Source: Stenotrophomonas sp. ASS1
GTDB lineage: Bacteria; Pseudomonadota; Gammaproteobacteria; Xanthomonadales; Xanthomonadaceae
Length of the DNA stretch: 64,000 nt
Assembly: GCF_004346925.1 (NCBI RefSeq)
Contig: NZ_CP031167.1
Coordinates: 1,198,001 to 1,262,000, forward strand
Direction of reading: 5' to 3'
A program made the translations under genes and the position numbers. Positions 58,055-64,000 of the stretch are shown here, piece after piece (within the stretch, counting starts at the first letter, position 1; each line of letters begins with the position of its first letter). The notes under the pieces are model-generated. The model saw only the letters and a list, made by a program, of their open reading frames with translations, ran no database searches and was not told the origin of the DNA.

Positions 58055-58089
58055 GATGGGCCTCCCGCAAGGTAGGCGGGGAGGCCTTG
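58055..58089 (-). terminator. Possible terminator of mutS
   Basis: Inverted repeat GGCCTCCCGC...GCGGGGAGGCC close after the mutS stop. The U-run on the minus strand is missing, so it may be an RNA-end-protecting structure. Confidence 0.45.
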
Positions 58090-58103
58090 GGCGTGCGCTG
58101 CGG

Positions 58104-60719
58104 TTACAGCAGCGCCTTCAACCGGTACAGGGCTTCCAGCGCCTGCTTCGGGGTCAGCTCGTCCGGGTCGATGGCGGCCAGCGCTTCCTGGGCCTTGTTC
58201 GACGGTGCTGCGAACAGCCCGAACTGCTGTGGCGCATCCAGCGCCTGCGGCGCCAGTTCGGCGGCATGGCTTTCACCGCCACGTTGCTCCAGCTCGGCCA
58301 GGCGACGACGCGCCTGCGCCACGGTGGCGCGCGGCAGGCCGGCCAGTGCGGCCACCTGCAGGCCGAAGCTGCGGTTGGCGGGGCCGTCCTTCACTGCGTG
58401 CATGAACACCAGCGCTTCGCCGTGCTCGACGGCATCCAGATGCACGTTGGCGATGCCGCTGCGGCCACCCTCGTGCTGCTCGTCGGCCAGCGCGGTCAGC
58501 TCGAAGTAGTGGGTGGCGAACAGCGTGTAGCAGCGGTTCTGGTAGGCTAGGTGACGGGCCACCGCGTCGGCCAGCGCCAGGCCATCGTAGGTGGACGTGC
58601 CACGGCCGATCTCGTCCATCAGCACCAGCGAATGGGCGGTGGCGTGATGCAGGATGTAGCTGGTTTCGGCCATCTCGACCATGAAGGTCGACTGCCCGCG
58701 GGCAAGGTCGTCGCCGGCGCCGATGCGGGTCAAGATGCGGTCGATCGGGCCGATCAGCGCACGGCTGGCCGGCACGAAGCTGCCGATGTGGGCCAGCAGC
58801 ACGATCAGCGCGTTCTGCCGCATGTAGGTCGATTTACCGCCCATGTTCGGGCCGGTGATGACCAGCATGCGACGGTCCGGATGCAGATCCAGATCATTGG
58901 GTTCGAACGGCTGCTCGCGCACCGCCTCGACCACCGGGTGGCGGCCACGCTCGATCTTCAGGCACGGCTCGGCCTGCAGCTCCGGGCGCGCCCAGTCCAG
59001 CGCCTGCGCGCGTTCGGCGAAGGCCGCCAGTACGTCCAGTTCGCTCAGCGCAGCGGCGCACTGCTTCAGCGGTTCCAGCTGCGTGCCAAGGGTATCCAGC
59101 AGCTGCTCGTACAGGTATTTCTCGCGCGACAGCGAGCGGTCACGCGCGGACAGCACCTTGTCCTCGAACGCCTTCAGTTCTTCGGTGATGTAGCGCTCGG
59201 CATTGGTCAGCGTCTGGCGGCGGGTGTAGTGCACCGGCGCACGGTCGGACTGGCCCTTGCTGATTTCGATGTAGTAGCCGTGCACGCGGTTGTAGCCCAC
59301 CTTCAGGGTGGGAATGCCGCTGCTCTCGCGCTCGCGCAGTTCCAGGTCGACCAGGAACTGGTCGGCATGGGTGGACAGGCGGCGCAGCTCGTCCAGCTCT
59401 TCATCGAAGCCATCGGCGAGCACGCCGCCGTCGCTCAGCTTCAGCGGCGGCATTTCGGCGATGGCGCTGGCCAGCAGCTGCGCGCACTCATCGTGTTCGC
59501 CCAGCGCGGCATGCAGGGCCTGCAGGCGCGGCGAATCCAGCGGCGCCAGCACGTCGCGCACCGCCGGCAGCAGGCCCAGGCCATCGCGCAGGGTGGAGAA
59601 ATCGCGCGGACGCGCCGAACGCAGTGCGACGCGGGTGAGGATGCGTTCCAGGTCGCCGAGGCGGCGGAACTGCTCGCGGATATCGGCGTCGCTGCCGCGG
59701 TGGATGAGGGTTTCCACTGCGTGGTGGCGCTGCACCAGCACCTCGCGCAGGCGCAGCGGGCGGTGCAGCCAGCGCCGCAGCAGGCGCCCGCCCATCGGCG
59801 TCACCGTGCTGTCGAGCACGCCCAGCAGGGTATTGCGGGTATCGCCGTCGACGCGCGTATCCAGTTCCAGGTGGCGGCGGGTGGCGGCGTTCATCGCGAT
59901 CGCTTCGCCTGCGGTTTCCATCGCGATCGAGGTCAGGTGCGGCAGGCGCTGCTTCTGGGTTTCCTCGACATAGCCGAGCAGGGCACCGGCGGCAGCGGTC
60001 GCGCGCGGCTTGTCGTCGATGCCGAAGCCGCTCAGGTCATGCAGCTTGAAAAAGTTCAGCAGCTGGCGGCGGCCGCTGTCGGCGTCGAACAGCCACGGCG
60101 CGCGGCGACGTACGCCAGTGCGCTGGCGCAGGAACTCCGGCCAGTTCTCTTCATCGGGCACCAGCAGCTCGGCCGGTTCCAGCCGTGCCAGTTCGGCTTC
60201 CAGCGCGTCGTCGGTTTCCACCTCGTTGACCAGGAAGCGGCCGCCGGCCAGGTCGGCCCAGGCCAGGCCGTAGCCCTGCTTGCTGCGCGACAGGGCCATC
60301 AGCAGGGTGTCGCGGCGTTCATCCAGCAGGGCTTCGTCGGTGACGGTGCCGGGGGTGACGATGCGCACCACCTTGCGCTCGACCAGGCCCTTGGCCAGCG
60401 CCGGGTCACCGATCTGCTCGCAGATCGCCACCGACTCGCCCAGCGCCACCAGCCGTGCCAGGTAGCCTTCATAGGCATGTACCGGCACGCCGGCCATCGG
60501 GATCGGTGCGCCGCCGGAGCTGCCGCGCTGGGTCAGGGTGATGTCGAGCAGGCGCGCCGCCTTGCGGGCGTCGTCATAGAACAGTTCGTAGAAGTCACCC
60601 ATGCGGAAGAACAGCAGCAGGTCCGGGTAATCGGACTTGGCCGCGAAGAACTGCTTCATCAGCGGGGTGTGTTCCTTGGACGCCTTGGCGTTGCTGGTGT
60701 TGTCTTTTGTATCAGTCAC
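58104..60719 (-). CDS. mutS: DNA mismatch repair protein MutS
   Basis: 871-residue MutS, which recognises mismatches and starts methyl-directed repair. The N-terminal mismatch-binding motif is [15 protein letters not shown] (Phe-x-Glu) near residue 36. The ATPase has Walker [14 protein letters not shown] near residue 620 and the [12 protein letters not shown] signature. GTG 60719 gives the expected length and N-terminus (HTPLMKQF at 17); an ATG at 60788 would add 23 residues with no family match. No gene pairs with it here. Confidence 0.97.
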   Translation of the reverse strand: MTDTKDNTSNAKASKEHTPLMKQFFAAKSDYPDLLLFFRMGDFYELFYDDARKAARLLDITLTQRGSSGGAPIPMAGVPVHAYEGYLARLVALGESVAICEQIGDPALAKGLVERKVVRIVTPGTVTDEALLDERRDTLLMALSRSKQGYGLAWADLAGGRFLVNEVETDDALEAELARLEPAELLVPDEENWPEFLRQRTGVRRRAPWLFDADSGRRQLLNFFKLHDLSGFGIDDKPRATAAAGALLGYVEETQKQRLPHLTSIAMETAGEAIAMNAATRRHLELDTRVDGDTRNTLLGVLDSTVTPMGGRLLRRWLHRPLRLREVLVQRHHAVETLIHRGSDADIREQFRRLGDLERILTRVALRSARPRDFSTLRDGLGLLPAVRDVLAPLDSPRLQALHAALGEHDECAQLLASAIAEMPPLKLSDGGVLADGFDEELDELRRLSTHADQFLVDLELRERESSGIPTLKVGYNRVHGYYIEISKGQSDRAPVHYTRRQTLTNAERYITEELKAFEDKVLSARDRSLSREKYLYEQLLDTLGTQLEPLKQCAAALSELDVLAAFAERAQALDWARPELQAEPCLKIERGRHPVVEAVREQPFEPNDLDLHPDRRMLVITGPNMGGKSTYMRQNALIVLLAHIGSFVPASRALIGPIDRILTRIGAGDDLARGQSTFMVEMAETSYILHHATAHSLVLMDEIGRGTSTYDGLALADAVARHLAYQNRCYTLFATHYFELTALADEQHEGGRSGIANVHLDAVEHGEALVFMHAVKDGPANRSFGLQVAALAGLPRATVAQARRRLAELEQRGGESHAAELAPQALDAPQQFGLFAAPSNKAQEALAAIDPDELTPKQALEALYRLKALL

Positions 60720-60887
60720 TTGGGGCGTTTCGCGTCTTGGGCAGGGCGTCGGGGCGTGGCCACGCGCAGGCATGGCCGGAGAGGACATTAGTGTAGCGAC
60801 CTGGGGCGGTCGATGATCCGCGGCACCCGCGCTGGGCCCGGGGGCTGTCCGTGTGCCAACGCCTGCGCCCCTGCGCCGGCACTTTGG

Positions 60888-60916
60888 TTGATTTCCCCAG
60901 GGGCCCGCGGTAGTGT
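60888..60916 (+). promoter_or_regulatory. Possible promoter of the O-antigen-ligase-like gene
   Basis: TTGATT at 60888 and TAGTGT at 60911, 17 bases apart. The rest of the 266-base gap between mutS and this gene shows no further structure of note. Confidence 0.4.
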
Positions 60917-60985
60917 CAGCCCCGGCGATTTCCGCCAAGCGGCCTCCATGGAAACCGGGGCGACTTATCCCCCGGGCGGGCGTTG

Positions 60986-62278
60986 ATGGAAAGAACAAGC
61001 ATGACTGCAGCCTGCATGGCCGCCGAACCTCGTTACACCTGGCGTACCGTCCTGCTGAGCATCCTGGTCGCCATCGTTCCGCTTGCCGGTTCCGCACCCT
61101 ACACCTTGCTGAAGGCGGTGCTGCTGCTGGCCCTGCTGGTCACCGGCGTGGTTCTGATCCGCCGCCAGCCCGATGTCCGCCTGCGCTACCGCATCGCCCG
61201 GTTCATCGTGATCGTCTGCTTCCTGCGCCTGGCCTATGCCTTCTACAGCATCCTCTGGCACGGGCTGCGCTGGAACGAGCTGGATCTGCCGGCGCAGACA
61301 CTGCTCTACCTGGGTACCGCTGCCGTGTTCGCCACTGCGCTGGACTGGCGCCTGATCTGGAAGATCTTCGCCGTGTCCACCCTGGTCTTCGGCGGGTCGT
61401 GCATCGTGCAGCACCACGTGATGGGCCTTGAACGCGCGCACGGTTTCAGTGGCGGCGAATGGACGGCGATCGAGTTCACCATGGTGACGCTGTGCATGGC
61501 GTTGTTCTCGGTCATCCGGTTGATCCAGCCCAATGTGCATCCGGCCGAACGCTGGCTGCACGGCGTGGCCATCGCGGTCGGCGTCTACGGTTCGATCCTG
61601 GCGCAGAGCCGCGGGCCGATCCTGGCGTTCATTCCCGCCATGCTGATGGTGATTGCGGTGCACGTCCGGCGCACCCGGCGCTGGCGGGGGGCACTGGCCT
61701 TCGTCGGTGCCCTGGTCATTGGCGTGGTCGGTGCCACCTCGGTGCTGAACCATGAGGTGATCCAGCGCTTCGGTGAGGTCAGTGGCGAGATCTCCGGTTT
61801 CAACCAGGAAAACGAGGTCGGCTCGGTCCGTGAGCGCATCGCCATGTGGGGCGTGGCGGTCGACGCCTTCGCCGAGCATCCCGTGGCGGGGGTGGGCCTG
61901 AACCAGTTCGGTACCTATGCACGTGAGGGCATCGCCCGCGGCGAGGTGTCCGAGTCGATCTTCCGCTACAACCACCCGCACAACGAGTACCTGGAAGCGG
62001 CGGTGACCGGTGGCGTGCCGTTGCTGCTGATCATGCTGCTGGTCTTCATCCTGCCCGGCATTCATTTCGTGCGACGTCTCGGCCACGCCGACGACATCAC
62101 CGCGATGATCGCCACCGCCGGACTTGCCGTGGTCATCGTCTATGCGCTGTCGGCGTTCACGGACAACGTGTTCTACCGGGCGATGCCCCATTCGTTCTAT
62201 TTCTACCTGGTGCTGGGCTTCATGCTGGCGACCGCCTTGCCTGCGCGCGACCTGCGCCGGCCAGGGAGTCCCTCCTGA
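60986..62278 (+). CDS. O-antigen ligase (WaaL/RfaL-like) polytopic membrane protein
   Basis: 430-residue membrane protein with about 11 helices and a Wzy_C-type periplasmic loop. [19 protein letters not shown] (residues 208-226) and the downstream [16 protein letters not shown] and [15 protein letters not shown] are the conserved O-antigen ligase/polymerase motifs, with the catalytic His and Arg candidates H-P-H-N-E and QSRG. Start ATG 60986; ATG 61001, behind GGAAAG, is a good alternative. The stop overlaps the next ATG by one base. Confidence 0.85.
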   Translation: MERTSMTAACMAAEPRYTWRTVLLSILVAIVPLAGSAPYTLLKAVLLLALLVTGVVLIRRQPDVRLRYRIARFIVIVCFLRLAYAFYSILWHGLRWNELDLPAQTLLYLGTAAVFATALDWRLIWKIFAVSTLVFGGSCIVQHHVMGLERAHGFSGGEWTAIEFTMVTLCMALFSVIRLIQPNVHPAERWLHGVAIAVGVYGSILAQSRGPILAFIPAMLMVIAVHVRRTRRWRGALAFVGALVIGVVGATSVLNHEVIQRFGEVSGEISGFNQENEVGSVRERIAMWGVAVDAFAEHPVAGVGLNQFGTYAREGIARGEVSESIFRYNHPHNEYLEAAVTGGVPLLLIMLLVFILPGIHFVRRLGHADDITAMIATAGLAVVIVYALSAFTDNVFYRAMPHSFYFYLVLGFMLATALPARDLRRPGSPS

Positions 62279-63270
62279 TGGCGCATATCCACCTGCTGGC
62301 CGCCGACAACCAGCGTGGCCTGTCCCATGACATCCAGGTGATCGAGCGCTCGTTGCAGCAGCTCGGGCACACGGTGACGGTCAGCCGTCTGGACGCGGTG
62401 CGCAATGGGGGGGCCTGGAAGCTCCGCGGGATGCGCCTGCGCAGGCTGCTGGCCTCGTGGCTGAGCCTGGGGCGCACGCCGGCCCGGTTCGACATCAACA
62501 TCTCGCTGGAGCATGTCCGGCCGGCAAGCTTCGGACTGGCCGAGGTCAATCTGTTGATTCCGAATCCGGAATGGGTGTCCGCACGCAGCCTGCGGATCCT
62601 GCCGCGGTTCGATGCGTTGTTGACCAAGACCGAAGACGCCACGCGCATCTTCAATGCGCTGGGCATGCGCGCGCTGGAAGTCGGTTTCTGCAGCCGTGAC
62701 CGCTACGACCCGGCGGTGCCGCGCAGACCGCGCAGCTTCCTGCATGCAGCTGGTACCAGTCGCATGAAGGGGACGGCTGCACTCGTCAATGTCTGGAAGC
62801 GGCACCCAGAGTGGCCCTTGCTGACCATCCTGCGCGGCGGCCCTTCGGACGAAGATGAGGGCGGGGCCGCGAACCTGCGGATCGTCCGCGAGCGCCTGCC
62901 CGACCAGGAGGTGCAGCGCCTGCAGAACGAACATGCGTTCCACCTGTGCCTGTCGCAGACCGAAGGCTGGGGCCATTACCTGGTGGAAGCGATGAGCTGC
63001 GGGGCGGTGGTGATCACCTGCGACGGCGCGCCGATGAATCAGATGATCGACGACAGCCGCGGCATCCTGGTTGCCGCGCACGAGGGCGCGCCCTGCCATC
63101 TGTCCAGGACCTGGCATGTGGATGAGAAGGCGCTGGAACAGGCCGTCGAGCGTGCGCTGGCGATGGATGAGGCCGAGTGGACCCGGCTGGGCGCCAATGC
63201 ACGCGCATGGCACCTGGCCAGCGAAGTGGCGTTCCCACGCCGGCTGGGCGAGGCCCTGGCCAAGCTTTGA
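62278..63270 (+). CDS. Glycosyltransferase, GT4-like
   Basis: 330-residue glycosyltransferase coupled to the preceding O-antigen-ligase gene (TGATG overlap). The C-terminal half has the GT-B donor-binding segment QTEGWGHYLVEAMSCGAVVIT near residue 225, with the E-x7-E pattern of GT4. The N-terminal half is divergent (RFDINISLEHVRPA, LIPNPEWVS). It probably works in surface polysaccharide assembly; acceptor and sugar unknown. No signal peptide. Confidence 0.85.
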   Translation: MAHIHLLAADNQRGLSHDIQVIERSLQQLGHTVTVSRLDAVRNGGAWKLRGMRLRRLLASWLSLGRTPARFDINISLEHVRPASFGLAEVNLLIPNPEWVSARSLRILPRFDALLTKTEDATRIFNALGMRALEVGFCSRDRYDPAVPRRPRSFLHAAGTSRMKGTAALVNVWKRHPEWPLLTILRGGPSDEDEGGAANLRIVRERLPDQEVQRLQNEHAFHLCLSQTEGWGHYLVEAMSCGAVVITCDGAPMNQMIDDSRGILVAAHEGAPCHLSRTWHVDEKALEQAVERALAMDEAEWTRLGANARAWHLASEVAFPRRLGEALAKL

Positions 63271-63299
63271 GCTGATGGGGGCTGGTTGCTGCAGAGTGC

Positions 63300-63692
63300 T
63301 CAGCCTGGCACCAGGGTGATCTGCGGATGGCTGCCGAAGATCTCCATGACGATCTCGAAGTAGGTCTGTCCCTGGCCAAGTGACAGTGCCGTCAACTGAG
63401 CGTGGATGGCCGGACCGTTGAACCTGCCGCCCTGATCGAGTTTCGACTGCAGCCAGGCGCGTGTGGTCTCGCGGCCCAGTGCCTCGCGGCTGTGGGCGAT
63501 GTCGCGCCACACCACCGTGGCGGTGGCATGACCGGCGAGCGCGCCGTAGCCCCCGTGCAGCAGGTCATCAAGCGCGTCCAGGCTTGCGCCCAGCTGCCAG
63601 TCTTCGTCGGCCATGAATACACGATTGATTTCCACGTAGAGGCTGGCGATGTCGTTGATGGACGCGCCTTCGATGTGCAGGATCCGTGTCAT
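63300..63692 (-). CDS. Barstar-like protein (possible RNase-inhibitor fold)
   Basis: 130-residue protein resembling barstar. The N-terminal strand HIEGASINDIASLYVEIN and the ASLDALDDLLHGG helix match barstar's NLDALWDCLTGW, keeping the two Asp that bind barnase; VVWRDIAHSREAL matches the following beta-strand. It has an extra C-terminal 40 residues (TYFEIVMEIFGSHPQITLV). No ribonuclease toxin is adjacent, so it may be an orphan immunity protein or have an unrelated role. Confidence 0.75.
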   Translation of the reverse strand: MTRILHIEGASINDIASLYVEINRVFMADEDWQLGASLDALDDLLHGGYGALAGHATATVVWRDIAHSREALGRETTRAWLQSKLDQGGRFNGPAIHAQLTALSLGQGQTYFEIVMEIFGSHPQITLVPG

Positions 63693-63972
63693 CTGCAGAC
63701 TGTAGCCCTCCGGGGCGACGGTTGTGTCCGGCGCAGATAATCCGGGCCGCCCTGGATGGGGTGGCGTTATTATGGTGTTAATCCTGCGTGATTTTCATCG
63801 GGCGCTGGCGTGTCAGCGCTATTCGATAAGGATATGGCGCTATTATCGGTCGCCGCATTTTCTGACTGCCTGCACAGTTCCATATATTTGGATCGGTCCA
63901 TATATAAAGTCCCGTAAAGTTTCCCTCCGCTGCGCCGCCATCGAACGTACGGCCACGATCAAGGGAATTGAG
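63693..63972. promoter_or_regulatory. AT-rich intergenic region with two sets of direct repeats
   Basis: Gene-free stretch of 280 bases, near 45 percent GC in its centre. GCGCTATT recurs at 63816 and 63837 (21 bases apart, about two helical turns) and CCATATAT at 63880 and 63898 (18 apart). TATAAA at 63903 and TAAAGT at 63915 could serve as -10 boxes but no well-placed -35 is obvious. It probably contains the promoter and operators of the gene starting at 63973. Confidence 0.5.
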
Positions 63973-64000
63973 ATGCTTGCCTTACGTAATCTCCGTGTGG
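63973..64000 (+). CDS. Start of an unidentified gene, cut by the window end
   Basis: ATG at 63973, preceded by AAGGGA nine bases upstream, opens a frame MLALRNLRV that runs off the window. Nine codons are too few to assign a family. The AT-rich promoter region before it suggests a separately regulated gene. Confidence 0.55.

Noticed and set aside
60720..60788. Extended MutS start at ATG 60788
   Set aside because: It adds 23 unstructured residues without family similarity; GTG 60719 gives the typical N-terminus, although it has a weak ribosome site.

Overview
This is about 64 kb of a GC-rich (mid-60s percent) chromosome from a gammaproteobacterium of the Xanthomonadaceae/Lysobacteraceae, almost certainly Stenotrophomonas of the S. 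maltophilia group. Two signs point there. One is gene content and order: murJ-ribF-ileS-lspA-ispH, rpsP-rimM-trmD-rplS, ypjD|ffh and cyoABCD. The other is many short GTAG-ended palindromes that match the SMAG repeats described from S. maltophilia. No prophage, insertion sequence or CRISPR array is visible.

Layout. 0-5 kb: copper chaperone PCu(A)C, an unrecognised cytosolic protein, and the uvrA-thioesterase pair. 5-14.7 kb: housekeeping (rplU-rpmA, obgE, rpsT, then the murJ-ribF-ileS-lspA-ispH operon with overlapping genes). 14.8-19.1 kb: an M61 peptidase with a YhhN-type lysoplasmalogenase, meeting a two-gene membrane/hypothetical operon across a perfect 28-bp inverted-repeat terminator. 19.1-26.6 kb: an accessory block with an ECF sigma factor, FecR-type anti-sigma and STN/TonB-dependent receptor on the minus strand, divergent from an autotransporter whose passenger begins with a ClpP/crotonase-like periplasmic domain. 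26.7-29.6 kb: D-2-hydroxyacid dehydrogenase, tRNA-Thr(CGT), a lipoprotein, a small membrane protein and a GyrI-like protein. 29.9-33.9 kb: cyoABCD ubiquinol oxidase, followed by a tandem SMAG array. 34.4-42.3 kb: MHYT-GGDEF-EAL protein, radA, and an HSP90-like ATPase with a TPR-type partner. 42.4-50.3 kb: ypjD|ffh, nitronate monooxygenase-aminotransferase IV, a SUFU/YqcF-like protein, and rpsP-rimM-trmD-rplS. 50.4-63.7 kb: two DUF1801 paralogues, a MATE exporter, hslR, a GH5 glycosidase, a DUF937 protein, katA, mutS, an O-antigen-ligase-like protein with a glycosyltransferase, and a barstar-like protein. The window ends nine codons into a gene behind an AT-rich, repeat-bearing promoter region.

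Most of the window is ordinary conserved chromosome. The parts worth a second look are these: (i) the sigma/anti-sigma/TonB receptor trio beside the unusual autotransporter, where the sigma gene has no canonical start in the frame of its region 2 and looks like a GC-dinucleotide slip; (ii) SMAG arrays that supply the TAG stop codons of two converging genes; (iii) an intrinsic terminator inside the first codons of the gene after ffh; (iv) a RegA/PrrA-type palindrome ahead of cyo, with His-rich termini on three Cyo subunits; and (v) the HSP90-like/TPR gene pair.
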